From Propionivibrio sp. (GTDB lineage: Bacteria > Pseudomonadota > Gammaproteobacteria > Burkholderiales > Rhodocyclaceae), in assembly GCA_003249625.1 (NCBI GenBank), contig QKII01000179.1, positions 1 to 10,536 on the forward strand: a DNA stretch of 10,536 nt. Reading direction: 5' to 3'. Positions 1 through 7,902 of this stretch are shown here, in pieces. Within the stretch, counting starts at the first letter, position 1; each line of letters begins with the position of its first letter. Both the position numbers and the translations under genes were made by a program. The notes beneath the pieces were generated by a model. It made no database searches and was not told where the DNA came from. It was given only the letters and a program-made list of their open reading frames with translations.

Positions 1-1688
1 AACCAGAAGGTACTGCCGGTACCAGGTGCACTTACCACGCCAACTTCCCCGCCCATTAATTCAGCAAGTCGCCGGGTAATCGATAGCCCAAGGCCTGTGC
101 CGCCATAGTCGCGAGTGAACGAGTTGTCAGCTTGCTCAAAGGCATTGAAGAGCCGAGGGATATCTTCGGGCACGATGCCGATGCCGTTATCCTCCACTTC
201 AAAGCGCGCCACAACGGCTTCGTCAGTCTCGTTTTGCATGAAAATGCGCAGAGTGACTGTGCCCCCGTGCTTGGTAAATTTGATCGCGTTGTTAGCGTAG
301 TTAAGAAGAGCCTGCTGCAATCTTGTCGGGTCGCCACGCAGGTTGGTCGGGAAGGCGTCGACTTCAAAGCGCAGGAGAATGTTCTTTGTTTCAGCGCGCT
401 CCAGCAGGATTGAGCGGATTGTTTCAAGAACAGTGTGGATGGAAATTGGCGCGCATTGAAGATCGAGCTTGTTAGCCTCAATTTTCGACAGATCAAGGAT
501 GTTGTTGATGATAGCGAGCAGGTGTTTTCCGGCCGTGTTGATTTTGTCGAGCCGTTCGGCTTGCTCGGGAGTTACGTCGTTACGGAGCAACAGGTTGGCC
601 ATGCCGATGATGGCATTCATCGGCGTGCGTATTTCATGACTCATGTTAGCCAGGAAGGCGCTTTTGGCGAGATTGGCAGCTTCGGCGGCCTCCTTGGCCA
701 GAGCCAGTTCAGCCGTGCGTGAGGCAACGAGCTCTTCAAGACGGTGGCGATATTGTTCAAGTTCAGCTTCTGTCTTTTTGCGCTCGGTGATGTTTCGTGC
801 AGCACCGACAGTACCGATAACGACACCGTTTTTATCATGGAGCGGTGCCTTGTTTACCTCAAGGTAAAGCAGTTTGCCTTGAACATTGCCGAATTCCTCA
901 AATACCGAGGCCACCCCACGCTCAAGAGTAATTGCATCCGTATCCTGACAAAGCTCTCCGAAGGTATACCACTGCGAGTTGTCCGGGTGTTTCGCCCGTT
1001 CACGCTGGGCAAAGAACAGATGGTTTTTTCCCAGGGGTTCGCTGGTATCGGAAGTGCCAAGCAATAGGTCGCAGTTAGCCTTATTGGAAAAAATGAAGCG
1101 CTTGTCCAGGTCTTTCGCCCAAATCAAATCCGGCACGTTGTCGCACATGAGACGTAACAGAGCGGCCAGCTTGCTTGATTCCTCCTCACTCTTTCGCAAA
1201 CGCTCTTCCACCTGCTTGCACTGGTCAAGCTCCTGCCGAAGCTGACGAGTATGTTCAGTGACAAGCGTATCCAGTTGCTCCTTCTCCATCCGCTGAAACA
1301 GGTTGGCCGCCTTGATTTTGGCCATGGCTCGAATCTGGGTGACCAGTGCTTGCTCGTTCAGCGGCTTCTCAAGAAAAGCCTCGGCGCCTGCTTCAATGGC
1401 CTTGATACGGTTATCGCGGCTAGTTTGTGGCGAAGTCAGAAAGACAACGGGAATCGACGACAGGTATTCGTCGGACTTCAAGCGCCGACAGATTTCAAAC
1501 TCATCCATGTTCTGCATGGACATGTCAATCAGGATAACGTCAGGGTCTTCGCTGTGAGCTAAAGCCATACCCCGCTGCACGTTCGAGGCTGTTGAAACAA
1601 CGCATCCCGGAAGAGCATCCTGAATGAGCGATCTAAGTGTTGCCAGGCCATACTCAATGGCCAATATTGTCAGGGGCTTTGTTTGCAT
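1..1688 (-). CDS. Hybrid sensor histidine kinase, soluble, REC-PAS-HisKA-HATPase (3' end outside window)
   Basis: Cytoplasmic kinase that would autophosphorylate on a histidine and relay phosphate to a receiver. The reading frame is open from the ATG at 1688 to the window edge, giving 562 codons. An in-frame TAA at 1704-1706 leaves this ATG as the only ordinary start; no good Shine-Dalgarno precedes it. Domains in order: N-terminal receiver (residues 5-125; D55, T85, K108-P109), coiled coil (about 130-178), PAS/PAC (about 178-305, ending in NITERKK), a second coiled coil, HisKA with H351 in [11 protein letters not shown], and HATPase_c with N box N467 (NNAIKFT), G1 D500-NGIGI and G2 GGTGLGL at 529-535. 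No membrane segment is visible. The receiver is odd: the usual acidic pair is E12-Y13, so the second metal-binding Asp is missing. The visible part stops at the end of the ATPase (GTGSTFW); such kinases often continue into further REC or Hpt domains. Family assignment is secure; the signal is unknown. Confidence 0.93.
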   Translation of the reverse strand, partial: MQTKPLTILAIEYGLATLRSLIQDALPGCVVSTASNVQRGMALAHSEDPDVILIDMSMQNMDEFEICRRLKSDEYLSSIPVVFLTSPQTSRDNRIKAIEAGAEAFLEKPLNEQALVTQIRAMAKIKAANLFQRMEKEQLDTLVTEHTRQLRQELDQCKQVEERLRKSEEESSKLAALLRLMCDNVPDLIWAKDLDKRFIFSNKANCDLLLGTSDTSEPLGKNHLFFAQRERAKHPDNSQWYTFGELCQDTDAITLERGVASVFEEFGNVQGKLLYLEVNKAPLHDKNGVVIGTVGAARNITERKKTEAELEQYRHRLEELVASRTAELALAKEAAEAANLAKSAFLANMSHEIRTPMNAIIGMANLLLRNDVTPEQAERLDKINTAGKHLLAIINNILDLSKIEANKLDLQCAPISIHTVLETIRSILLERAETKNILLRFEVDAFPTNLRGDPTRLQQALLNYANNAIKFTKHGGTVTLRIFMQNETDEAVVARFEVEDNGIGIVPEDIPRLFNAFEQADNSFTRDYGGTGLGLSITRRLAELMGGEVGVVSAPGTGSTFW

Positions 1689-1726
1689 TAGGTTCTGAGT
1701 GACTTAATCGAGTAAATCATGCCGTG

Positions 1727-1755
1727 TTTTAACCAATCTGCATCAATCGCGCCAA
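1727..1755 (-). promoter_or_regulatory. Candidate sigma-70-like promoter for the soluble hybrid kinase
   Basis: On the minus strand a TTGGCG hexamer (1755-1750) and a TTAAAA hexamer (1732-1727) are separated by exactly 17 nt. A transcript would start near 1720, leaving a leader of about 30 nt before the ATG at 1688. Matches to consensus are only partial, and such pairs occur by chance in AT-containing DNA, so this is tentative. Confidence 0.25.
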
Positions 1756-1974
1756 GGGCATGTACGAATATCAATCTAAGGTTGCATGTCAGCTTTCAGA
1801 GTAGCGCAGCCCTGCGAGTAGCTGGAATTCTCCCCCGACCGCTAATGGCCTACGGCACGTATTAACAGCCAAGACCCGATTGCTACCTTTTTGTATTCTT
1901 GGTTGTGGCTTCGGATACGTTATCCCGTCAGTCCCTGCAAGTCCCACGCAGACATTGTCTTTTGCAAGATGGCG

Positions 1975-1988
1975 GTCATTGGAATGAC
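1975..1988. repeat. Small inverted repeat GTCATT-GG-AATGAC
   Basis: Six-base arms separated by two bases. As RNA it would fold as a 5-bp stem with a 4-nt loop. Flanking bases 1972-1973 and 1990-1991 can also pair across one mismatch. It lies mid-gap and is tied to no gene; it could be a fragment of a dispersed intergenic repeat or chance. Confidence 0.35.
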
Positions 1989-2171
1989 AGCTTTAGTCAC
2001 CATAACCGGTCTAACCATCTTTGGGAAACACTCAGCCTTGCCGCGACTCCAATTACGCCATCATAGACTGTTAGCAAGACAGCGAATCCTTGCAGGGCTT
2101 CAGTCAACCAAGCGGGTATGAATCAATAACACCAGCCTTCCCTGATCCATCAGCAGTTTGCCTACCCAAAC

Positions 2172-3791
2172 CTAGATCCTGTACCGATTCACCGAAACAA
2201 GCATTTGGTCAGCGAGGCGTTCAAGTCCGTTGGCTGATTCCGAGGTGTTCTTCGACGCGGCGCTGGTCTCTTCGGAGGCTTGGGCAACATTCTCCACGGA
2301 TTGGGCAATTTGCTGACTTGCCGCCCCCTGCTCGGCAATGGCCTCCGAGATTTCCTGCACCATATGAACAACCGAGGCCGCGCTCTTCTGGATCTCGACA
2401 ATGGACTCTCCGGCCTTTTCTGCTAGAGCGGTACCATCATCCACCTGTTCGATGGTCGTTTTCATGCCATCAACGACCATTTGGGTGCTATCCTGCATGC
2501 ACGTAATCATGGTCGATATTTCGCCGGCCGACTGTGTGGTTCGTTCCGCAAGTTTTCGGACCTCGTCAGCAACCACCGCAAATCCCCGACCTGCTTCACC
2601 TGCTCGAGCGGCTTCGATTGCCGCATTAAGTGCGAGCAGGTTGGTTTGATCAGCCACCTCACGAATCGATTGCACGATGCTGGAAATCTGGTTGGATTGA
2701 TCGCCAAGTGAATTGACTGTCTCCGAAAAGCTTTTAACTGACGATGCAATCCTCTGCATTTCAGATACCGCACTCGTGATGACCTGTCCCCCGTTCTGGG
2801 CAAAGTCGCCTGCTTGCTTGGCCGTCGCCATCGCTTCCCGGGCGTTCTCTGCCACGTGGCTGATACTGACCGACATCTCCTCCACAGAAGCCGCCATGGA
2901 AGCCGCCGAACTGCTGTTGAGTTCCGCTGCTTTCGTCGACTCCTGTGCGTTGATATCCAGTTGCTTTGCATTTGCATCAATGCTGCCGATCGACTCCTGC
3001 AACCCATGAAAGGTTGAACGGAGCGTGTTAATCAGGTGATTGAAGGATTCAGCCGTCTGTCCAACCTCGTCGCGACTGCGCACCGTAACGGATTTTGTGA
3101 AATCGTTGTTCTCGTTGACGGCTCGTACGGCGGCCCGAATCTCCTCAAGCGGACCGGTTACGGAGCGAAGAATCCAGAGCGCTATCAGGATGGCAATCAC
3201 GAGTGAAGCCGCTAATGTGCCGAGGAATAGGTTCTGGTTGGTTGCACTGCTCTCTTTTGCTTCCTTCACGGATTCGTTCATCAACTCACGCTGAAAGGCG
3301 TTCAACTCGTCGAGCGCCCCCATGAGCTTGTTATTCGCCACAACGAAATCGTGCATCACAAACTCTTTGGCGGCTACTGGGTCCTGTTCCAGTAACTTGA
3401 ACATGGGTTCATAGAGACCACTGACAACCTGGCGCGCATCCATCACGCGCGTCAAAATGGTCTTGCCTTTTTCGCTGCGTATCGTGGCTTGTAACTCGTC
3501 GAGCGCTTTGTTGTTTCCGTCGCGTGCCTCCGCAATGATTTTTCGCGCCTTTTGCTTTACGCCTTCGTCCTCCTCCAGCAGCATATTTCTAACCTCGCGG
3601 TCAATCTCAAGGATTCTGCTGTCTGTTTGATTGATTAACCGGACCTTTGCCGATCGGTCAGATACTACTTTGTCAAAGTTTTCATTTAGCGCATTGCTCT
3701 GAAGGATGGCTAGCGCTGAAATGGCCACAAGGGCCAGCATCATCAGACCGAAGCCCATGATGAGGCGAACTTTTATTGTCAAACCAGACAT
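2172..3791 (-). CDS. Methyl-accepting chemotaxis protein with 4-helix-bundle-type periplasmic domain
   Basis: Inner-membrane chemoreceptor that would control CheA through CheW and so bias flagellar (or pilus) movement. The start chosen is ATG 3791, giving 539 residues: it has GGGAGA five bases upstream and gives a normal MCP N-terminus ([11 protein letters not shown]). The frame stays open 40 codons further upstream, but that part lacks a start signal and would put a charged stretch before the first membrane helix. Domains: TM1 (about 11-30); periplasmic helical region (31-187), acidic and coiled, like 4HB_MCP; TM2 (188-208); HAMP (209-261); cytoplasmic signalling coiled coil (about 265-539). 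The kinase-control tip, around 378-418, is intact ([20 protein letters not shown], then [18 protein letters not shown]). The C-terminus ends NRYRI, with no NWETF-type CheR/CheB tether. Ligand unknown. It appears to be its own transcription unit, with gaps of 350 nt upstream and 483 nt downstream and no che genes nearby. Confidence 0.96.
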   Translation of the reverse strand: MSGLTIKVRLIMGFGLMMLALVAISALAILQSNALNENFDKVVSDRSAKVRLINQTDSRILEIDREVRNMLLEEDEGVKQKARKIIAEARDGNNKALDELQATIRSEKGKTILTRVMDARQVVSGLYEPMFKLLEQDPVAAKEFVMHDFVVANNKLMGALDELNAFQRELMNESVKEAKESSATNQNLFLGTLAASLVIAILIALWILRSVTGPLEEIRAAVRAVNENNDFTKSVTVRSRDEVGQTAESFNHLINTLRSTFHGLQESIGSIDANAKQLDINAQESTKAAELNSSSAASMAASVEEMSVSISHVAENAREAMATAKQAGDFAQNGGQVITSAVSEMQRIASSVKSFSETVNSLGDQSNQISSIVQSIREVADQTNLLALNAAIEAARAGEAGRGFAVVADEVRKLAERTTQSAGEISTMITCMQDSTQMVVDGMKTTIEQVDDGTALAEKAGESIVEIQKSAASVVHMVQEISEAIAEQGAASQQIAQSVENVAQASEETSAASKNTSESANGLERLADQMLVSVNRYRI

Positions 3792-3796
3792 TATTT

Positions 3797-3802
3797 TCTC
3801 CC
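3797..3802 (-). promoter_or_regulatory. Shine-Dalgarno site of the chemoreceptor
   Basis: GGGAGA on the minus strand, five bases before ATG 3791. It decides the start codon against the longer open frame that begins at 3911. Confidence 0.7.
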
Positions 3803-3885
3803 AACAAAAAAATAATCCATGTGCCACGCATCGCCGGCCATGCCGAGAGAGAACATCGGCGAATAACGACATCTGACCAATCGCC

Positions 3886-3903
3886 ATGCCCATCCCCGGG
3901 CAT
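3886..3903. repeat. Inverted repeat in the chemoreceptor leader
   Basis: ATGCCC and GGGCAT arms flank a 6-nt loop (ATCCCC on the plus strand), about 95-110 nt upstream of the chemoreceptor start. If transcribed it gives a short GC-containing stem. It has no T run and no known operator match. Confidence 0.35.
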
Positions 3904-3993
3904 TTGGACAAATCGTTTTATTTATTTAGAGCACTTGACAGGCCGCGCTGCAAACCGCCTCTATTACTTTCGGCTTATTAACGACCAAGTATA

Positions 3994-4003
3994 AGCGATC
4001 GCT
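3994..4003. repeat. Perfect 10-bp palindrome AGCGATCGCT
   Basis: A perfect palindrome about 200 nt upstream of the chemoreceptor start. Its halves are the same heptamers (AGCGATC/GATCGCT) that form the spaced inverted repeat before the binding-protein gene at 7706-7725. This could be a protein binding site or coincidence. Confidence 0.3.
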
Positions 4004-4050
4004 GATGCCTTTGAGTCAAGGGGAATTTGCATACTCAATGGCAAGCACAG

Positions 4051-4070
4051 GGTTATGGAGTCTCATAACC
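4051..4070. repeat. Hairpin-forming inverted repeat downstream of the membrane hybrid kinase
   Basis: GGTTATG and CATAACC arms, extendable by one G-T pair, enclose a 4-nt loop. It lies about 72 nt past the stop of the membrane hybrid kinase. Read on the minus strand the stem is followed by CTGTGC rather than a T run, so it is not a classical intrinsic terminator. It could stabilise the 3' end of the message or block exonucleases. Confidence 0.45.
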
Positions 4071-4141
4071 ACAACACTCTCTCAGCGCACCAACATCCTC
4101 TTCAGCGCGAACACGCTGCCGGGGGCGACCCGAGCAGCTAG

Positions 4142-6844
4142 TTATTGGCTTTGCTCATTTATCCACTTAAACAGGGCTTCGTACAATATCTCCAGATCGA
4201 CTGGTTTGGCCAAGTGGTCGTTCATTCCGGCAGCAAGGCACATTTCCCGATCCTCACCGTAGGCATTGGCTGTCATAGCCAGAATTGGAGTATTTCGATT
4301 GAGCGATTCGTTCCGGATTGCCCTTGTTGCTTCCAAACCGTCCATCACAGGCATCTGCACATCCATCAGGATAACTGCGTAGCGGTTCTTGCAGGCGAGG
4401 TTTAGCGCTTGCTGCCCATCCTCGGCTACGTCAACGCAAAGGCCGACCAGTTCCAATTGAAAAATAACAACTTCACGATTGATCGCCTGGTCTTCGGCGA
4501 GAAGGATACGTGCGCCTGAATAATCGCGGCGCAAACGATCCTCTGCATTAAGTGAAGCTTCAACCGGTACTGTTTTGTTCAATACACCTCGCTTCAGCGG
4601 GATCTCAAACCAAAACAGGCTGCCGTGCCCAAGTATGCTATCGAGGCCGATTTCTCCACCCATTAGTTCAACCAGGCGCGTGCATATCGCGAGCCCCAGT
4701 CCAGTACCACCATACTTGCGGCTCGTACTATTGTCTGACTGCTCGAAGGGTTGGAACAGCCGTGCTTGAGCCACGGGCTCTATACCAATACCCGTATCGG
4801 CAATGTCAAAGCGAACTTGCACCGAGTCCTCGGTCGCCGCGATAATGCGAGCACTGATGGTCACGCTCCCATGCTCGGTAAATTTGATAGCGTTGCCGAC
4901 GAGATTGAGAAGGACTTGCCCCAGCCGCAAGGGATCGCCACGGAGCGGCATATCATGGAATGAGTGATGGACCTCTGTGACCAGCCGTAGACCTTTCTCA
5001 GTCGCCTTAAAATCGAATGTACTGACGATGTGCGCCACTACGGCAGCGATTTCGAGAGGAGCGTCATCAAGCCTAAGACGTTCGGCTTCGATCTTGGAAA
5101 GGTCAAGAATGTCGTTGAGGATTGAAAGCAGTCGCTCTGCGGCGCCTTTGGCCTTCTCAAGGCAATCTTTCCCAGTGACATCATGCATACGCCGTTTGGC
5201 GAGTTCGATCATACCCATTACACCGTTCATCGGCGTACGCAGTTCGTGACTCATGTTGGCGAGAAATGCACTCTTGGCGCGGTTCGCTGTTTCTGCGGCG
5301 TCCTTGGCACCCGCTAATTCACAGGTACGGGTGGCAACAAGGTCTTCGAGATGCTCTCGGTGGCGTTCAAGTTCGTCTTCAGCATGTTTTCGTTCTGTAA
5401 TGTCCCGGAAAGCCGTGACGGATGCGCCCGTAGGTTGCGATTCGTCACTGAGAATAGGCCGGCTGGCTACCTCGACATCCAGACACATGCCGGACTTTGT
5501 CACGAACCGACATTCGCCAGAAAATTTACCACCAGCTGACACCACATCGTTGATCAAGCACGCGTCTGGAGAAACTCCATCTTCATCGCGACTGCAACTG
5601 TGGAAAAGCGAATGCGGATTCTTTCCAATCACTTCGTCCGAAGCAAACCCCAAAAGACCGATAAACGCCGGATTAATCGTTGTGATCAATCCCTGATTAT
5701 TCACAACATAGATACCGTCGGCGATGGTGTCAGTGATTGTCTGAAATCGCTGTGATTGGCGGGACAATTCCAGACGACCGCGTGCCACACGCCAGATTAG
5801 AAAAATCAACAGCAACAGTACACCTGTGCTCACCACCAAATCTCGTATAAAAGCTGTCCGCAGTGTCCCAATAGCCGGAGCTTTTGCATATGCCACTATG
5901 TAAGCCGTCACAACACCGAGCAGATCACGCACAGGAACGAAAGAAACCGCCCAGTCGCCGCGCAAATCGGAATTTGTCGCATCGGCTTCGGCGCTCAGGT
6001 GAACCGGCACGCAGAAACGCTCGCCAGCGGCCATACCGGCAAATACACGCGGCGAGTCGGCCAGCGCTCTGTCAAGCGCCTGCATACGTTCCGAGGGAGG
6101 GGGCGGCGAATCAGGTAATTTCAGTTTTACATCCTCGGCATACCACGCGGGATTCATTTTCCAGCGCCCATAGATCCCCTTGAGATCGTCGAAAAGCACT
6201 GCATCCACACTGGCGCCCAGCAGCACGAGTGCATAGTCACGATCGGGATCGTTACGCATCATGGCTTCGCGTACGCTGCGAAAGGGGATGCTCGTTTCCA
6301 CACTACCCAAATGGCGCTCTTCGTTAAGCAGCGGCGTGACGTAGCGGAAGCCAGAGTACACGCGCCCAGCCTCGAAAGCAGACACGGAGTGTAATTCGGT
6401 GTTCGCAATACGGACAGACGGGCGGATATTCCATAGCGAATCGCCGAATTTGTCAGGGGCGTGAAAGCGCAAATAGGAATGTGCCGTCGGGGTGTGAAAC
6501 TGGAACTGGCGGATGCCCTGGCCCACCAGGCGGTCATAGGTAGGTGCCAACCGACGGTAGAGTTGTCCGCGTGCCAAAGGGTCGCCATCGAGACCCGCCG
6601 CAAGGATCGCCAGAACGTCCGGACGGCGGACGGCCTCGTCGACGATCAGGTCCGACGCAAGTGCGAAGCTGTCAATGCTTGCACGGTAGGCGGTGGCAGA
6701 CACAGCCGTATGCTGGTCAAGATATTGTTGCTCCTTGCTCTTCCAGTTGGCATGAAGCAGCCAAGCTGCTACGGCCCAGGCAATTACCGTCACTGCACCC
6801 CATGCTAGGCGAAACCGCCATTCCGGCTTGTAATCGGTCCCCAT
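4142..6844 (-). CDS. Membrane hybrid sensor histidine kinase, dCache-like/PAS/HisKA/HATPase/REC
   Basis: Inner-membrane phosphorelay kinase, 900 residues and complete. Order: short cytoplasmic tail, TM1 (about 13-31), large periplasmic sensor (about 35-330), TM2 (about 333-352), PAS/PAC (about 362-487, ending DITERKHAE), coiled coil, HisKA with H533 in [11 protein letters not shown], HATPase_c with N651 (GNAIKFT), D683-TGIGI and G712-GTGLGL, then a complete receiver (E784-D785, D828, T858, K880-P881). The sensor contains [33 protein letters not shown] and [10 protein letters not shown], which I recognise as the double-Cache type often annotated dCache_3; this assignment is from memory of the family. 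ATG 6844 shares one base with the stop of the upstream binding-protein gene (TGATG), so translation is probably coupled. No output regulator or Hpt protein is in the window, so the next relay partner is unknown. The neighbouring binding protein may be its ligand-presenting partner (inference). Confidence 0.95.
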   Translation of the reverse strand: MGTDYKPEWRFRLAWGAVTVIAWAVAAWLLHANWKSKEQQYLDQHTAVSATAYRASIDSFALASDLIVDEAVRRPDVLAILAAGLDGDPLARGQLYRRLAPTYDRLVGQGIRQFQFHTPTAHSYLRFHAPDKFGDSLWNIRPSVRIANTELHSVSAFEAGRVYSGFRYVTPLLNEERHLGSVETSIPFRSVREAMMRNDPDRDYALVLLGASVDAVLFDDLKGIYGRWKMNPAWYAEDVKLKLPDSPPPPSERMQALDRALADSPRVFAGMAAGERFCVPVHLSAEADATNSDLRGDWAVSFVPVRDLLGVVTAYIVAYAKAPAIGTLRTAFIRDLVVSTGVLLLLIFLIWRVARGRLELSRQSQRFQTITDTIADGIYVVNNQGLITTINPAFIGLLGFASDEVIGKNPHSLFHSCSRDEDGVSPDACLINDVVSAGGKFSGECRFVTKSGMCLDVEVASRPILSDESQPTGASVTAFRDITERKHAEDELERHREHLEDLVATRTCELAGAKDAAETANRAKSAFLANMSHELRTPMNGVMGMIELAKRRMHDVTGKDCLEKAKGAAERLLSILNDILDLSKIEAERLRLDDAPLEIAAVVAHIVSTFDFKATEKGLRLVTEVHHSFHDMPLRGDPLRLGQVLLNLVGNAIKFTEHGSVTISARIIAATEDSVQVRFDIADTGIGIEPVAQARLFQPFEQSDNSTSRKYGGTGLGLAICTRLVELMGGEIGLDSILGHGSLFWFEIPLKRGVLNKTVPVEASLNAEDRLRRDYSGARILLAEDQAINREVVIFQLELVGLCVDVAEDGQQALNLACKNRYAVILMDVQMPVMDGLEATRAIRNESLNRNTPILAMTANAYGEDREMCLAAGMNDHLAKPVDLEILYEALFKWINEQSQ

Positions 6845-6846
6845 CA
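6842..6846 (-). other. TGATG stop/start overlap coupling binding protein and kinase
   Basis: The TGA stop of the binding-protein gene (6846-6844) and the ATG of the hybrid kinase (6844-6842) share a base. Only a weak, distant purine stretch precedes the kinase ATG, so re-initiation by ribosomes finishing the upstream gene is the likely route. This supports one operon and matched production of the two proteins. Confidence 0.8.
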
Positions 6847-7689
6847 GAAGTTACCGCTCTCGGGGATGTTTCGCGTTCCACGAAGCTTGCGCATCGGATC
6901 GTAGTCCTTATCCGCCGCTGGCGAGACGCCATGGCGGATGTTATCTCCCCAGTCGGCTCGTACGGCGTAATCGGCCTCGACCAGCGCCGAGCGCAAACGC
7001 TCGATGGTTTCGGTTGGCAGGCGGGTACGATTGGCCACGAGACCCAAAGATGGCAGGGGTGCCGTCTCGGCAAGGATTTCGACTCCGAGGTGAGTGTATT
7101 TCCGGCCAATGGCGGTCTTTAGCACCCCGGCATCGAAATCTCCTCGCGCCACGGCCAAGGCAACACCATCGTGCGTATTGAGATAGCGGTATCGGTTTGC
7201 CTCAAGCACGGTACCAGCTTGGCGCAGAAGGCCTTCCGCCGCGAAATAGCCGCAGGTCGACCGTGGTTGCGTCAACGCAATTTTCTTGCCGTGCAGTTTC
7301 TTCACCGTTAGTTTTTTTTCAGTGAGTGCAACTATCGCGCACGTATAGACTGCCTGACCGTTAGCCTCTTTGAAATGCACTACCGGCACAGCATCAGGAA
7401 AACCTTCCTTCAGCACGAGGTAAGGCAGCGGTCCGAGATATGCAAGATCAAGCCGGCCAGCGCGGAATTTTTCTAGAATTTCGTCATTGCTTTGTGAATA
7501 ATCGATGCGTATATCGATGTTCAGTTTTTGCGCGACATAGGTGAGCAAGGGCTTCCATTGCCCTACCACGACTTCTGGCGCTTCCATAGGCAAGGGGGCA
7601 AAGACGAGTGTGCCGTTTGCCGTTTGCGCTTGACAGGCGTTCCCCACGGAGAACAGAACCGCTGTGATTTTTAGGAGTTGGCTTCCCAT
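6844..7689 (-). CDS. PhnD-like periplasmic substrate-binding protein (phosphonate/phosphite-type family)
   Basis: Secreted solute-binding protein of the PhnD / Phosphonate-bd type, 281 residues. Residues 1 to about 21 form a signal peptide (hydrophobic ITAVLFSVG, cleavage probably after ACQA); the Cys there has no proper lipobox, so a soluble periplasmic protein is likelier than a lipoprotein. Family signatures: LVFAPLPMEAPEVV near the mature N-terminus, DLAYLGPLPYLVL (81-93), the anion-pocket loop S144-T145-C146-G147-Y148 where relatives commonly have ST-S-G, H173-D174-GVALAVARGDFDAGVL, and the C-terminal YDPMRKL. Start: ATG 7689 gives the signal peptide directly; its SD is weak (TAGGTA). 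No ABC permease or ATPase is adjacent; the next gene, overlapping by one base, is a hybrid kinase. The natural ligand cannot be read from sequence: family members bind phosphonates, phosphite, phosphate-like or other compounds. A role as a ligand-sensing accessory is inferred from context. Confidence 0.9.
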   Translation of the reverse strand: MGSQLLKITAVLFSVGNACQAQTANGTLVFAPLPMEAPEVVVGQWKPLLTYVAQKLNIDIRIDYSQSNDEILEKFRAGRLDLAYLGPLPYLVLKEGFPDAVPVVHFKEANGQAVYTCAIVALTEKKLTVKKLHGKKIALTQPRSTCGYFAAEGLLRQAGTVLEANRYRYLNTHDGVALAVARGDFDAGVLKTAIGRKYTHLGVEILAETAPLPSLGLVANRTRLPTETIERLRSALVEADYAVRADWGDNIRHGVSPAADKDYDPMRKLRGTRNIPESGNF

Positions 7690-7705
7690 TTGATTACCTA
7701 CAACC

Positions 7706-7725
7706 GATCGCTTCCAAGAGCGATC
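7706..7725. promoter_or_regulatory. 7-bp inverted repeat just upstream of the binding-protein gene (candidate operator or leader hairpin)
   Basis: GATCGCT and AGCGATC arms are separated by 6 nt and end 17 nt before ATG 7689. On the mRNA it would be a 7-bp stem immediately 5' of the weak ribosome binding site. It could be a dimeric-regulator operator or a structure influencing translation. Nothing identifies the regulator. Confidence 0.45.
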
Positions 7726-7863
7726 TTAGGCGCAACTGTCAGGGATGTGAATATTCGAATTGCAAACGCTCAGGCATGCGCCATAAAAAAGCCAGGCCCA
7801 GGAGGTACCGAGCGTGACGGAATTCACGAATTTATCTTTTCTGTTTGCGAATCCGCATGCTCC

Positions 7864-7886
7864 CTTGCCGATAATGACACGGCAAG
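7864..7886. terminator. Hairpin after the GGDEF-EAL-CZB gene (possible weak terminator)
   Basis: CTTGCCG and CGGCAAG make a perfect 7-bp stem with a 9-nt loop, starting 16 nt after the TAA at 7905-7903. Read on the minus strand the stem is followed by GGAGCATGC, with no T run. It is therefore an RNA-end hairpin or a Rho-assisted stop at best. If it does not stop transcription, the binding protein and kinase could be in one operon with the c-di-GMP enzyme. Confidence 0.35.
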
Positions 7887-7902
7887 CGTAGCGTTTACAG
7901 TT

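Larger units (their letters stand above)
1689..2171. other. 483-nt intergenic region without a convincing gene
   Basis: This gap lies between the chemoreceptor stop and the soluble kinase start. Short open frames exist on the plus strand (for example 1891-2121) but have no recognisable motif, no ribosome binding site and nothing resembling a conserved protein. A small inverted repeat GTCATT-GG-AATGAC lies at 1975-1988. No hairpin followed by a T run was found after the chemoreceptor gene. The only other supported content is the weak promoter-like pair near 1727-1755. Confidence 0.6.
3792..4141. other. 350-nt intergenic region upstream of the chemoreceptor
   Basis: No gene is supported here. 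It holds the chemoreceptor ribosome binding site, an A/T-rich tract (TAAATAAATAAAAC read on the minus strand, about 3918-3931) that could contain a promoter -10 region, and three small palindromic structures: 3886-3903, 3994-4003 and 4051-4070. A partial sigma-28-like -10 (GCCGAT at about 3854-3859, minus strand) lacks a matching -35, so I do not call it a promoter. An in-frame extension of the chemoreceptor covers 3792-3911 but is probably untranslated leader. Confidence 0.55.

Noticed and set aside
1891..2121. Plus-strand open frame in the gap, possible small gene
   Set aside because: No ribosome binding site and no recognisable motif; composition looks like random translation.
2090..2506. 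Plus-strand open frame of 138 codons
   Set aside because: Mostly antisense to the end of the chemoreceptor gene; sequence is low-complexity Pro/Arg/Ser typical of a shadow frame.
3850..3860. GCCGAT resembling a sigma-28 -10 element before the chemoreceptor
   Set aside because: No TAAA-type -35 at the expected distance, and the -10 is incomplete.
3954..3992. TTGACA on the plus strand in the chemoreceptor upstream gap as a promoter
   Set aside because: No -10 hexamer at 16-18 nt (TATTAC is 21 nt away) and no plus-strand gene downstream.
6544..7122. Plus-strand open frame of 192 codons
   Set aside because: Antisense to the coupled binding-protein and kinase genes, both with strong family motifs; this is a shadow frame.
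7780..7794. Sigma-54-like element on the minus strand upstream of the binding-protein gene (TGGCTT, 5 nt, TGGC)
   Set aside because: The -24 GG and -12 GC are correctly spaced, but the remaining consensus bases match poorly and no enhancer-binding regulator is in the window. Too weak to call without transcript data.
7785..7800. T6 run on the minus strand after CCTGGGCCTGGC, resembling an intrinsic terminator
   Set aside because: The GC-rich part is a direct repeat (CCTGG-G-CCTGG) and does not fold into a stem.
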